Below, piece by piece: positions 9,103 to 19,883 of a DNA stretch of 55,363 bases. The translations under genes were made by a program, and so were the position numbers. The DNA is from Sphingomonas echinoides (GTDB lineage: Bacteria > Pseudomonadota > Alphaproteobacteria > Sphingomonadales > Sphingomonadaceae). Under the pieces are notes generated by a model. It had not been told where the DNA came from. It searched no databases and saw nothing but the letters and a program-made list of their open reading frames with translations. The stretch's first letter is position 1. Every line of letters starts with the position of its first letter. The stretch is taken from assembly GCF_029623395.1 (NCBI RefSeq), contig NZ_JAPYKK010000030.1, positions 1 through 55,363 of the forward strand, given 5' to 3'.

Positions 9103-10320
9103 ATGAATTTAATGGTCAGGTCCCGGTCTCGCGGCGTTGCGGCGGTGCTCGCATTGGGGGCAGCGTGGTCCGGTCCCGCTTTTGCGCAGACGGTAATCGC
9201 GGACATACCGGCGCCCGCGGTTGCCGCGGTGGAGCGAACGATCACGCTGGAGGGCAAATACATCCTCGACATGATTGGCGTGGCCGATGGTGGCGAACGG
9301 CGCGGGGTCGGGGTGCTCGGCAATGCCGAACTGACCGCCGAGGCTGATCTGGACCGACTGATCGGGTGGGGCGGCGCCCGTGCGCACGTCCACCTGCTGA
9401 GCAACCACGGGCGCGCGATCAACACGCTGGCAGGAACCCTGCAGGGGATCGACAATATCGAAGTGACCGAGGGCCGGACCAAGCTGTACGAAGCCTGGAT
9501 CGAGCAGACGTTCGCGGGTGGCCGGGTCGGGCTGCTGGTAGGCCTGTCGGACCTCAATGCCGAATTCTACCAGAACGATGCGGCCGGGCTGTTGATCGCC
9601 CCGGCGTTCGGGGTCGGGTCCGAACTCGCCGCGACCGGACCCAATGGACCGTCGATCTTCCCCTCGACCGCATTGACCGTACGGCTCAACGTCGCAGTGG
9701 GCGCCACCGGCTATGTCCGCGCCGCGGTCGTCGATGCGCGTGCAGGGGTGATCGGCGATGCGGCGGGGATCGATCTTTCGATGCGCGATGGCGCGTTGCT
9801 GATCGCGGAGGCCGGGACGACTCGTGGCGGGAAGCTGGCGGTGGGGGCGTGGCGCTATACGCGGCGACAGGACGACCTGTTCGCGCTGGACGCCGCCGGT
9901 GTCCCGCTCCGCCGCATTGCGACGGGGGCGTATCTGCTGATCGACCAGCGTGTTGCGGGCGACGATGCGCGCGGGGTCGACGTGTTCCTGCGGGCAGGCA
10001 TTTCGGAAGGGCGGACGACGCCGTTCCAGGGCGGCTTCCAGACGGGCGTTTTGCTGCGGGGGTATGTCGCGGGGCGGCCCGCGGGGCAGTTCGCCTTCGG
10101 CATTGCGCAAGGCGTGCTGTCGTCGTGTTTTCGCGCGACCCTGCAGGCGGCGGGAAGCGACCCGTCGCGTGCGGAGACGGGGCTGGAGATTAGCTATCAG
10201 GACCGCATCGCCCCGTGGCTGTCGGTGCAGCCCGACCTGCAATTCATCCGCCGTGCCTATGCAGAGACGGGGCAGCGCGGGACGCTGGTGCTGGGGTTGC
10301 GGTTGATTGCTGGGTTTTAA
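9103..10320 (+). CDS. Carbohydrate-selective porin-like (OprB family) protein
   Basis: 405 residues from the ATG at 9103, with GGAGGA at 9091-9096. Upstream in-frame codons are antisense to the chemotaxis gene and are discarded. A signal peptide ends near GPAFAQ (about residue 28). The mature part resembles OprB-type barrels, with KYILDMIGVADGG, LSNHGRAINTLAGTLQGIDNIE, KLYEAWIEQTF, GLLVGLSDLNAEFYQNDAAGLLI and a terminal LRLIAGF ending in Phe. It probably mediates passive uptake of sugars or related small solutes across the outer membrane. The family assignment is from remembered motif layout and is moderately secure. The gene is divergent from the chemotaxis gene, with only about 70 bases between them. 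Confidence 0.78.
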   Translation: MNLMVRSRSRGVAAVLALGAAWSGPAFAQTVIADIPAPAVAAVERTITLEGKYILDMIGVADGGERRGVGVLGNAELTAEADLDRLIGWGGARAHVHLLSNHGRAINTLAGTLQGIDNIEVTEGRTKLYEAWIEQTFAGGRVGLLVGLSDLNAEFYQNDAAGLLIAPAFGVGSELAATGPNGPSIFPSTALTVRLNVAVGATGYVRAAVVDARAGVIGDAAGIDLSMRDGALLIAEAGTTRGGKLAVGAWRYTRRQDDLFALDAAGVPLRRIATGAYLLIDQRVAGDDARGVDVFLRAGISEGRTTPFQGGFQTGVLLRGYVAGRPAGQFAFGIAQGVLSSCFRATLQAAGSDPSRAETGLEISYQDRIAPWLSVQPDLQFIRRAYAETGQRGTLVLGLRLIAGF

Positions 10321-10356
10321 AAAGGGGGGGCAGCTTGCTGGACTGCCCCACCCCAA

Positions 10357-10382
10357 CCCCTCCCCCGAGGGGGAGGGGCTTT
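10357..10382. terminator. GC-rich hairpin between convergent genes
   Basis: CCCCTCCCCC (10357-10366), GA, and GGGGGAGGGG (10369-10378) form a 10-bp stem followed on the plus strand by CTTTCT. It sits between the porin (end 10320) and the minus-strand response regulator (end 10387). A terminator for the plus-strand porin is plausible, and possibly for both genes. Confidence 0.6.
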
Positions 10383-10386
10383 CTGG

Positions 10387-11187
10387 TTAGTGGACGAAGC
10401 GAGCGACGACGTCGCGGTAGCTGCGGGAGACTTTCACCTGCGCGTTCGACTGGAGCACCAGGAAGCATTCGCCATTGGTGTGCGGCTTCACTTCCTTGAC
10501 GAGGTCGAGGTTGACGATCGTCGAGCGATGCACGCGCTGGAACCGGCGCGGATCGAGGCGCTTTTCGAGATCCTTCATCGTCTCGCGCAGGATCAGCGTG
10601 TTGTCGCCGGTATAGATGCACATGTAGTCGCCCGCGGCATCGATCCGCTCGATCGTGTCGACATCGACCCGGAAGATCTGCCCGCGATCCTTGATGTTGA
10701 TGAGCTTCTCGAAGCGGTTCGAGGAAACCTGCTCGCCGCCGTCGGTAAGGTTTTCGACCGAGTCGGGGGCGATTTCGGCGATCACTTCCTTGAGCCGGTC
10801 GACCTCGACCGCGCCACGCTTTTCGGAAAGCCGCTGGCGGACACGGTCGAGCGTGTCGGCGAGGCGGCTCTCCTCGACCGGCTTCATCAGATAATCCACG
10901 GCATCCGTTTCGAACGCCTTGAGCGCATGGTCAGAATAAGCGGTGACGAAGACGAACAACGGAGGCTCGACCTCCATCAGCCCCTGGACGACCGAGAAGC
11001 CGTCGAACCCCGGCATCTGGATATCCAGGAAAACGAGGTCGGGCTTGTGGGTCTTGATGCTGCGGATCGCCTCGCGGCCGTTCTGGCAGGTGTCGATGAT
11101 CTCGATGTCTTCATGCGCCGCCAGCCGGAGCTGAAGCCCCTGGGTGGCAAGTTTCTCGTCGTCGACGAGGATGGTTCGGATCGTCAT
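10387..11187 (-). CDS. LytTR-family response regulator
   Basis: 266 residues. The N-terminal receiver domain (about 1-120) has the acidic pair D9-D10, the phosphoacceptor Asp55 in LVFLDIQMPG, the VTAY switch region and the DYLMKP lysine motif. After a linker of about 45 residues comes a LytTR DNA-binding domain (about 165-266) with the typical IERIDAAGDYMCIYT, RRFQRVHRSTIVNLD and VKVSRSYRD segments. The gene overlaps the upstream histidine kinase gene by 4 bases (ATGA), so the two are translationally coupled and almost certainly form a cognate AlgR/LytR-like pair. Target promoters are not apparent here. Confidence 0.95.
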   Translation of the reverse strand: MTIRTILVDDEKLATQGLQLRLAAHEDIEIIDTCQNGREAIRSIKTHKPDLVFLDIQMPGFDGFSVVQGLMEVEPPLFVFVTAYSDHALKAFETDAVDYLMKPVEESRLADTLDRVRQRLSEKRGAVEVDRLKEVIAEIAPDSVENLTDGGEQVSSNRFEKLINIKDRGQIFRVDVDTIERIDAAGDYMCIYTGDNTLILRETMKDLEKRLDPRRFQRVHRSTIVNLDLVKEVKPHTNGECFLVLQSNAQVKVSRSYRDVVARFVH

Positions 11188-12308
11188 GCGGCCTCTTTCT
11201 TCGGTTCCTCGAGCTGGAACGGGATTTCAATTTCGACCCCGAATCCGCCCCCCGGGATCGATCGTGTCTCGAACTTGTGATCCGGCCCAAACGCCTGGGC
11301 CAGTCTCTCCCTGATATTGGCAAGCCCGACCCCAGTGGAAAGGGGATGGCTCTGAGAAACGCTTGTCCGCGATTTCGCTTCGTTCAAGCCGGGACCGGTG
11401 TCGGATACGACGATCTGCACCCGATCCCCGTTGAGCCGCGCGCTGACCGAGATGTCGGCGCCGTCTTCCTGCGGCGTCACCGCATATTTGATCGCATTCT
11501 CGACGAGCGGTTGCAACAGCAGCGACGGCAACCGGGCGTGCGCCGCCCGCGGATCGACCTCGAATTCGGTACGGAGTCGTTCCTCGAAGCGCATCTTCTC
11601 GATTTCGAGATACAGCTTCAGCGTCTCGAACTCCTGATGCACCGTGACGTGCGCGGTCGGCTCGTTGGCGAGTGTGTAGCGCAGGAACGACGACAGCCGC
11701 CCAAGCATCGCGTTCGCGCGCTCGGTTTCCTTGAGCAGCACCAGCGTCGAGATCGAGTTGAGCGTGTTGAACAGGAAATGCGGGTTGAGCTGATACCGCA
11801 GCATCGCGAGCTGCGCCGACGACGCGGTGTTCTCGAGCGTGGCGAGCTGGTCGATCTGTTCCTCGACGATCAGGTAGAAGTTGATCCCGAAATACAGCGC
11901 GGTCCAGCCGGCGAGCACGGTGAAATTGAGGAAGATCGTGCCGAGCACGAGGCTGACCGTCAGCCCCGGCGTCGACAGCTTGATGAACGAGAAGGAGAAG
12001 GCGTCGAGCACCGAATAGAGCAACGTCGCGACCGCGAGCGTGACGATCGTCAGCAGCGCCATCGCGAGCCGCGGCTGGCGGCGGTACATCTGGTACAGCG
12101 TCGAGAGCAGCAGCGTGATGCTGTAGCCGACGATCGATTCGATCACGACCGGGATGAGGACCGACAGCTCGCTCGCGTTCGAGATGCTCGAGACGCCGCG
12201 GAGGATGAGGTAGCCGGTCCAGCCGGCTGCCTGCAGCGTCCAGAAGGCGCGGCTCTTGTCCTCGAAGAACGGCCGCGAGAAGAGGGTGGGCTTGGTGGTC
12301 AGCGGCAT
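11184..12308 (-). CDS. LytS-type sensor histidine kinase (His_kinase/HATPase_c)
   Basis: 374 residues from the ATG at 12308; a TTG at 12344 would add 12 Arg-rich residues and is less likely. Four or five hydrophobic helices occupy about residues 20-150. The PF06580-type phosphoacceptor motif LRYQLNPHFLFNTLNS follows, with His177. The C-terminal ATPase has LLLQPLVENAIKYAV (N box), VSDTGPGL and GVGLANIRERL. The sensor is membrane-embedded, with no obvious periplasmic domain, so the signal may be membrane-associated. It is co-transcribed with the LytTR regulator, whose start overlaps its stop. Confidence 0.93.
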   Translation of the reverse strand: MPLTTKPTLFSRPFFEDKSRAFWTLQAAGWTGYLILRGVSSISNASELSVLIPVVIESIVGYSITLLLSTLYQMYRRQPRLAMALLTIVTLAVATLLYSVLDAFSFSFIKLSTPGLTVSLVLGTIFLNFTVLAGWTALYFGINFYLIVEEQIDQLATLENTASSAQLAMLRYQLNPHFLFNTLNSISTLVLLKETERANAMLGRLSSFLRYTLANEPTAHVTVHQEFETLKLYLEIEKMRFEERLRTEFEVDPRAAHARLPSLLLQPLVENAIKYAVTPQEDGADISVSARLNGDRVQIVVSDTGPGLNEAKSRTSVSQSHPLSTGVGLANIRERLAQAFGPDHKFETRSIPGGGFGVEIEIPFQLEEPKKEAA

Positions 12309-12412
12309 GGCGCGCGTTCTAGCCCGCACTGGCCGGAAGCGCAAAGCGCGCTATGATCGCGGCTTGCCGAGCCGCACGTCACGATGCGACCGGGCCGAGT
12401 GGAGAGGTTGCC

Positions 12413-13012
12413 ATGAACGACATGCCCGACCGTGCGCAGTTCACCGCGATGGAGCACGGCACCCAGGCCGACTGGCGCATCATCGGTGCGCATTTCGGCG
12501 ATTTCGCGAAGACCTTGCCGGGGCGCGTGCTGACGCATCTCAAACTGCTCGACGGCGATTATGGCGGGTTTCCGGTCGATCGGCTCGAGCATTCGCTGCA
12601 AACCGCGACGCGCGCGCATCGCGACGGGCGCGACGAGGCGTATGTGGTGATGGCGCTGTTGCACGATATTGGCGACACGCTTGGGACGTATAATCACCCG
12701 GAGATCGCGGCGGCGATGCTGCGGCCGTTCGTGTCGGAAGAGCTGCACTGGATCGCCAATACGCATGGCGTTTTCCAGGGCTATTATTTCTTCCACTACA
12801 TCGGCGCGGATCGCGATTTGCGCGATGCGTATCGCGGGCATCCGCATTTCGAGGCATGCGCCGAGTTTTGCGAGAAATACGACCAGGCGGCGTTCGACCC
12901 GGCGTTCGAGAGTGCGCCGCTGGCGTTCTTCGAGCCGATGGTGGGGCGGGTGTTCTCGCGGCCGATCAACTCGATCTATGCGAAGGCTGCGGCTGCGGCG
13001 GCTGGAGCATAG
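12413..13012 (+). CDS. HD-domain protein resembling PhnZ/MIOX-type diiron oxygenases
   Basis: 199 residues from the ATG at 12413, with GGAGAGG at 12401-12407. Conserved residues form an HD-type metal site: His60 in DRLEHSLQTA, His84-Asp85 in ALLHDIGDTL, His95 in YNHPE, His118 in NTHGVFQGYYFFH, and Asp157 in CEKYDQ. The combination of an HD pair, a downstream histidine and a late KYD aspartate is shared with the mixed-valent diiron oxygenases PhnZ and myo-inositol oxygenase, rather than with simple phosphohydrolases; that assignment is inference. There are no phosphonate or inositol genes nearby. The protein is cytosolic. The Ala-rich C-terminus (AAAAAAGA) looks nonessential. Confidence 0.75.
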   Translation: MNDMPDRAQFTAMEHGTQADWRIIGAHFGDFAKTLPGRVLTHLKLLDGDYGGFPVDRLEHSLQTATRAHRDGRDEAYVVMALLHDIGDTLGTYNHPEIAAAMLRPFVSEELHWIANTHGVFQGYYFFHYIGADRDLRDAYRGHPHFEACAEFCEKYDQAAFDPAFESAPLAFFEPMVGRVFSRPINSIYAKAAAAAAGA

Positions 13013-13027
13013 CGGGCTTGGCCAACC

Positions 13028-13100
13028 TCCCGTTCGGGCTGAGCGTAGTCGAAGGCCTTGCGCAGCGCCGGCCCTTCGACTTCGCTCAGGGCGAACGGGG
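13028..13100. repeat. Imperfect inverted repeat element
   Basis: Two arms of about 30 bases, 13028-13057 and 13071-13100, are inverted copies that agree at about 26 positions around a short GC-rich spacer. The core wording is CTTCGACTTCGCTCAGG on one arm and TGAGCGTAGTCGAAGG on the other. To my knowledge this wording recurs in intergenic regions of many sphingomonad genomes, which suggests a dispersed palindromic repeat. Here it lies in the 3' space between convergent genes. Confidence 0.6.
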
Positions 13101-13132
13101 TTGGTGCGGCGGGAATGGCGTAGGCGGGTAGC

Positions 13133-13170
13133 AAAAAAATGGCCGCCACTCCCGAGGGAGCGACGGCCAG
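13133..13170 (-). terminator. Rho-independent terminator of the Oar-like receptor gene
   Basis: Reading the minus strand, TGGCCGTCGCTCCC pairs with GGGAGTGGCGGCCA (13140-13169, two mismatches, two-base TC loop). A run of seven T follows (complement of the A-run 13133-13139). It lies about 27 bases beyond the stop codon at 13196. This is a canonical intrinsic terminator. Confidence 0.88.
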
Positions 13171-13195
13171 GTGTCTAGGAAGATTTCCGCAGCGC

Positions 13196-16100
13196 TTAGA
13201 AGGTGAAACGCGCGCCGATGCGGATCGAGTAGAGCGACTGGTTCGCATAAACCTGATCGGTTGGCGTCGTGAAGTTCGCAGCGCCGCTGGTCGGTGAGTA
13301 GCGATACTGTGCGCAAGCCTGACCGGCATTTGCCGCGACTGTACCAGCGCCATCGGCATTGCCGGTCGTGGTCAGGCACTGCACGCGAACGACGGCCGCG
13401 TTGTACGGGAAGATGTACTCGCGGGTCTGGCCCCACTTCGGGTTGAGGAAGTTGGTGAAGTTCTCAATGTCGGCGAACACCGTCACGCGCGAGCGACCGA
13501 CATAGGTCGGCAGTTCCTGCGCGAGGTGAAGATCGAGACGCGTGAACCACTTGGAGTGGAAGGCGTTACGCGGTGCGACCTGGCCACGATACTTGCCCAG
13601 ACCCGATGCGTCGATGAACGCGTTGACCGCGTTGCGGGTCGCCGCATTGCTGTACGATACCAGCGGATCGTTCACGGTCGGGACGTACATCAGGTAGCGG
13701 TTTCCGCCGGTGCCGGTGCCCGAGCTGACGCCGGTAGTGCCGAAGACCGACGAGCGCCCGTTGCCGAAGTCCTGGAACGTATAGCTGAACGGATGGCCGA
13801 TCCGCGATTCACCGAACAGTGCGAAGGTCGTCTTGTAATCGCCGAAGAAGGCATGGTCGTAGGTCAGGCTATACTTGAAGAAGTACTTAACCTGATCGTT
13901 CGAGATGCCGTAGGCGACGTTGTTCGGATCGACGAACGCACCGTTGCTGTAGTTCGAACCGGCGGTCGACGAGGTTGCCGGGGCGGCGTCCTTGACGTCC
14001 TGGTAGGTGAAGCTGCCGTTGACATTGAGACCGAAGTCGAACGTCTTGTCGAGGCGCGCGACCGCGATGTACGACCGGCCCTTCGTCGTGTTGGTCAGCA
14101 GGATGTCGGTGTTGGTATCGGTGAACGCGTTCGCGCCGCCGATGATGTTGCGATAGCGCTGGCGGCCGTCCGGGGTCAGCGATCCGGCGATCGGCTGCGA
14201 GCGGATGTCGGTGAAGTACACCTGATTACGGACCTTCGAATACAGGAAGTCCGCGCCAAACGTCCAGTTGTCGCCGAGCGGGCCGAGGTTGGCGGTGTAT
14301 TCGGTGCTCAGCGTTGCACGCCACTGCGACGGGATCTTGAAGTTCGGATCGAGTGCGTTGGTGGTCGACGCCGGTGCCGCGGTCGTTCCGGCGAGGTAGC
14401 CGTTGACCGCGCCCGGGATGCTCGTGCCCGTCACGCCGTTCAGCGCGGCCTGGCACTGCGCAGCGGTGGTGAGGACGTTGCAGCCGATGCCGGTGCCGAT
14501 GCGGTTGGTCGTGAAGTTATTGGTGATCGCCCCCGTGTTGGAGAAGCTGTTCGACACATAGACGTCGGGCGTGCCGCCGCCGAAGATGCCGCCGCCGCCA
14601 CGAATGCTCAGGCGGTCCAACGGCTTCCAGTCGAAGCCGACGCGCGGCTGGAAGAGACCGAAGCCCGAGATGTTGGTGGTGTTTGCACCGATCGTCTTGA
14701 GCTCGCCGTTGACGATCGCGCCATTGGCATAACGGGCGATGTAGTTGTTGTTGCGCGCAGGCGTGCTGTGCATCGAGTACAGGTCGTAGCGCATGCCGTA
14801 GCTGAGGTTCAGCGTCGGGGTGATCTTCCAAGCATCCATGATGCCGAAGTTCATGCTTTGGTAGCGGAACTTGGCGGCCGCATCATCCGGCACCAGTGAC
14901 GGGACGGCGTTGCCGTACCCGAACGAGTTCGCCTGGCGGTTGGTGAAGTCCGCGACCGAGTCGAAGTAGTAGTTGCCCGCGCTGCTAGGCAGGAACGAGT
15001 TGAACACCGAGACGTCCTGGACTTCAGTGTACAGGCGCAAATCGTGGTCGTTGAGTGTCAGTCGGGTCTGGACGAGACCACCCCAGGTCTCGGTACGGAG
15101 TTCGTTTGTCTGGCGGTTAGTGTCCGGGCCAAACGACACGACCGGCGCGTTGTTGGCGCAACCCGTGTAGGTTGCGGGCGTTGCAGCGACCGCGTCCGAG
15201 GTCGGCTGGGTGCAGACGCGGAACTGGGCGAAACCGCGACCGAGCAGCGGCTGCTGGATGCGCGTGTAGTTCTTGTAGAACGCGCGGACTTCGGTCGAGA
15301 AGCTGTCCGACCAGGTCGAGTTCAACTGCGCGACGCCGGTGTGGAGGCGGTTGCCCTGGATATAGGCGTTCGACGCGAGGCCGAGGCCCGGGCTACCCGT
15401 CGCTGAGTTGACGAAGGTGTTGTTGAGCAGATTGATCGCGTCGTTCGCGTACGTGTACGTGAGCGACAGACGCTGCTCGTCGGAGATGTTCGCGTCGATC
15501 TTGGCAACGACGCGGTCGTCCTTGTCGCCCAGGTTCCGCTGCACGCCGCCGGTGTCGTAATTGTAGACGCTCTTGGCGATCGCCGAGATATTGTCGACCT
15601 GTGCCTGGGTCAGGCCCTGGACGGGGTTGCCGGCGTTATTGTCGGTCGGGCCTTCGGTGATCGGACGACCACCGCGCAGACGCTCGCCGGCGACCATGAA
15701 GAACAGCTTGTCCTTGATGATCGGGCCGCTCAGCTCGGCGCCATAGTTCTCGACCTTGAAGCTCGGGATCGCGACCTTGATGTCCTTGGTGCGGTTGCCG
15801 ACGAAATCGTCGCCCGACAGCGCGTAGAAACCGGTGCCGTGGAAATTGTTGGTGCCGCTTTTGAGCACGATGTTGATCGCGCCGCCCTGGAAGTTGCCCT
15901 GGCGGACATCGTAGGGAGCGACCTGCGCCTGGAACTGGCCGATCGCGTCGAGCGGGATCGGCGAACGGCGGCTGGGAAGACCATCGGTGTTGAGGCCGAA
16001 GTTGTCGGTGATCGCGACGCCGTCGACCGAGAAGCGGTTGAAGCGTGCGTTCTGGCCGGCGAACGAAACGGCGCGGCCGCCCGAGGGGGTGTCGTCGAGG

Positions 16101-16597
16101 CGCGCGAACGGATCGCGACGCATCAGGTCGCGGATGTCGCGGTTGACGGTAGCGATGTTGGCGATCTGACGCGCGTTGAGGACGGTTGCCGGACCCTGCG
16201 AGATGGTGCGCGCGCGGGGCAGGCTGGACGCGGTGACGACGATGTCGGGGCCCCCTGCCGAGGTTGCAGCGGCGAGTTCGATCGGCAGGTCATATGCCTG
16301 GGCGACGATCGTGTTGACGTCGGTGACCTGGGCGGTCGAATAGCCGGCTGCGGTGACCGAAACCGTGAACGGGCCACCGGCGCGCAGGCCGCTCGCATTG
16401 TAGCCGCCATCGACGCCAGTCGTGGTGGTCGAGCGCGTGCCCGACGCAACGTCGACAATTTCGACGCTTGCGTTCGGCACTGGAACGCCGGCGGCGGTTA
16501 CGACACCGCGAATGGTCGACGTGGTTTCCTGCGCGCTTGCGGCAGCAGGAATGATCAGCGCCGCTACGGCCGCGCCAAGGAGCAGATTGTGTCGCAT
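13196..16597 (-). CDS. Oar-like TonB-dependent receptor with carboxypeptidase-regulatory-like domain
   Basis: 1133 residues from the ATG at 16597, which follows AGGGGG on the minus strand; an upstream in-frame extension to 16681 has no signal sequence. The signal peptide ends PAAASAQ (about residue 23). A transthyretin-like or carboxypeptidase-regulatory domain (STIRGVVTAAGVPVPNASVEIVD, about 27-110) precedes the plug (about 120-260: NRDIRDLMRRDPFARLDD, GQNARFNRFSVDGVAITD, GGAINIVLKSGTNNFHGT). The rest is an outer-membrane barrel ending SIRIGARFTF with a terminal Phe. This Oar/OmpA-related class is abundant in sphingomonads; the transported substrate is not predictable. The gene is monocistronic, with its own terminator. 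Confidence 0.92.
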   Translation of the reverse strand: MRHNLLLGAAVAALIIPAAASAQETTSTIRGVVTAAGVPVPNASVEIVDVASGTRSTTTTGVDGGYNASGLRAGGPFTVSVTAAGYSTAQVTDVNTIVAQAYDLPIELAAATSAGGPDIVVTASSLPRARTISQGPATVLNARQIANIATVNRDIRDLMRRDPFARLDDTPSGGRAVSFAGQNARFNRFSVDGVAITDNFGLNTDGLPSRRSPIPLDAIGQFQAQVAPYDVRQGNFQGGAINIVLKSGTNNFHGTGFYALSGDDFVGNRTKDIKVAIPSFKVENYGAELSGPIIKDKLFFMVAGERLRGGRPITEGPTDNNAGNPVQGLTQAQVDNISAIAKSVYNYDTGGVQRNLGDKDDRVVAKIDANISDEQRLSLTYTYANDAINLLNNTFVNSATGSPGLGLASNAYIQGNRLHTGVAQLNSTWSDSFSTEVRAFYKNYTRIQQPLLGRGFAQFRVCTQPTSDAVAATPATYTGCANNAPVVSFGPDTNRQTNELRTETWGGLVQTRLTLNDHDLRLYTEVQDVSVFNSFLPSSAGNYYFDSVADFTNRQANSFGYGNAVPSLVPDDAAAKFRYQSMNFGIMDAWKITPTLNLSYGMRYDLYSMHSTPARNNNYIARYANGAIVNGELKTIGANTTNISGFGLFQPRVGFDWKPLDRLSIRGGGGIFGGGTPDVYVSNSFSNTGAITNNFTTNRIGTGIGCNVLTTAAQCQAALNGVTGTSIPGAVNGYLAGTTAAPASTTNALDPNFKIPSQWRATLSTEYTANLGPLGDNWTFGADFLYSKVRNQVYFTDIRSQPIAGSLTPDGRQRYRNIIGGANAFTDTNTDILLTNTTKGRSYIAVARLDKTFDFGLNVNGSFTYQDVKDAAPATSSTAGSNYSNGAFVDPNNVAYGISNDQVKYFFKYSLTYDHAFFGDYKTTFALFGESRIGHPFSYTFQDFGNGRSSVFGTTGVSSGTGTGGNRYLMYVPTVNDPLVSYSNAATRNAVNAFIDASGLGKYRGQVAPRNAFHSKWFTRLDLHLAQELPTYVGRSRVTVFADIENFTNFLNPKWGQTREYIFPYNAAVVRVQCLTTTGNADGAGTVAANAGQACAQYRYSPTSGAANFTTPTDQVYANQSLYSIRIGARFTF

Positions 16598-16764
16598 TGG
16601 GGTCCCCCTACAGGATCTCGAAAACAGCGATCCCGGTAGGCCTGTGACCCTGTCCGCATCGTCTTGCCCGAGCCACTGCACGTGAAATATTTCGGTTGGA
16701 TGACACTCGCAATGGAACTTATCGCGTATCTGACAATCCGTTCATGGTGCGTTGCAAAATAGCA

Positions 16765-18924
<2,160 letters not shown>

Positions 18925-18952
18925 CTAGCGGAGGGCCGTGCCGTACATCAAG

Positions 18953-19150
18953 CTAATCGTCTTCGCTGGCGTCCATTTCGGCGAGGTGCTTGGCCTCTTC
19001 GTTGGTCGAACGGCGTTCCGCGGTCTTTTCGGCGCGGGTGGCCATTTCGTGCCATGCCTTGGCTGCGCGAAGCCAGCGGCTGCGGACATTGTCCAGCGTC
19101 GCGGACGCTGCATCGGTTTCGGCCTGAACGGCGCGATCACGATAGAACAT
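18953..19150 (-). CDS. Small Glu/Ala-rich hypothetical protein (65 aa)
   Basis: MFYRDRAVQAETDAASATLDNVRSRWLRAAKAWHEMATRAEKTAERRS, then an acidic tail ending DASEDD. It is strongly helical, highly charged, cytosolic, with no Cys. Proteins of this wording occur beside ligA in related genomes as far as I recall, without assigned function. The gene lies 37 bases upstream of ligA on the same strand and could be in its transcript. A competing frame at 18925-19230 is Pro/Arg-rich and looks like a shadow. Confidence 0.7.
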   Translation of the reverse strand: MFYRDRAVQAETDAASATLDNVRSRWLRAAKAWHEMATRAEKTAERRSTNEEAKHLAEMDASEDD

Positions 19151-19215
19151 TGCGGTCGTGTTCGTAGGGGGTCTCCACGCATGAAAGAAACGCGCTCGCC
19201 GGGGGAGACGAGCAA

Positions 19216-19240
19216 GGGTGCCGCCATCACGGCGACACCC
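19216..19240 (-). terminator. Hairpin downstream of the cold-shock gene
   Basis: GGGTGCCGCC (19216-19225) and GGCGACACCC (19231-19240) pair except for one C-A mismatch, with a five-base loop. It lies 17 bases beyond the csp stop on the minus strand and is followed there by a weak TTGCTC stretch. It may terminate the csp transcript. The T-tract is poor, so confidence is moderate. Confidence 0.45.
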
Positions 19241-19256
19241 CCGGATCGTAAACCGA

Positions 19257-19463
19257 TCAGGCCTGGGCGAGCTTTACAGCCGAGACCTTGCCGCGACGAT
19301 CTTCTTCCAGCTCGTACGAAACGCGCTGGTCGCGATCGAGCGTCGCCATACCGGCGGCTTCAACCGCGCTGATGTGGACGAACGCATCACCACCGCCGCC
19401 CTCAGGCGCGATAAAACCATAACCCTTGTCGGCGTTGAAGAACTTAACTGTGCCGATAGCCAT
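19257..19463 (-). CDS. Cold-shock family protein (CspA-like)
   Basis: 68 residues, a complete cold-shock domain. It begins MAIGTVKFFNADKGYGFIAPE, with RNP1-like KGYGFI, and carries RNP2-like DAFVHISAVE. A glycine run (EGGGGD) replaces the usual loop. The C-terminus (QRVSYELEEDRRGKVSAVKL) forms the last strands. Such proteins bind single-stranded RNA and DNA and act as RNA chaperones. The gene has a long non-coding leader on its 5' side (to about 19880), a common feature of temperature-responsive csp transcripts, although no promoter was identified. Confidence 0.96.
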   Translation of the reverse strand: MAIGTVKFFNADKGYGFIAPEGGGGDAFVHISAVEAAGMATLDRDQRVSYELEEDRRGKVSAVKLAQA

Positions 19464-19883
19464 AACGTATTCCTTAAGCCCGGACGGTGCCCCGATTGGG
19501 CAGCTTCCGGATGGGGCCGAGATCGAAGACGAATGCGACGTCCGGCCCCGGCCGGCGCATCCGATGGCGTTTGATCAGCCGTGCGCGGAAAAACCGCAGC
19601 GAACAGGCTGACCTGAAAGGGAAAGAGAGAAGAACAGAGACCACGTCCGGTGTGACAAGCGGGAGCGCGGGACGTCTCTCAGCCGCGCGATGCTTGGGAG
19701 CGGTGTCGCGCGATTTGGGCGGTGTAGCAGGTTATTACGGGGTTGTCGCGGTATTTGCTCGATCGATGATGGTGGAGGCGCGCGATCCACCGAGGCATTT
19801 GCACAATTGGCCGCCGGGAGAACGGCTTATGCTCGTTCCGATCCCCCGGGGGAGCGCAACTGAAAGACGTCGTTGCGGCTGCG
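19464..19883. other. Non-coding interval between recN and csp (about 420 bp)
   Basis: No credible gene: short frames here are Arg/Ser-rich and lack ribosome sites. On the minus strand the interval is the space between the recN stop (19884) and the csp start (19463), so it should hold the csp promoter and a 5' untranslated leader. A purine-rich tract (AAGGGAAAGAGAGAAGAACA, 19617-19636) stands out. No riboswitch or tRNA was recognised. Confidence 0.5.

Noticed and set aside
18925..19230. A 101-codon minus-strand frame over the small gene before ligA
   Set aside because: It is Pro/Arg-rich and in a different frame from the more convincing 65-codon helical protein.
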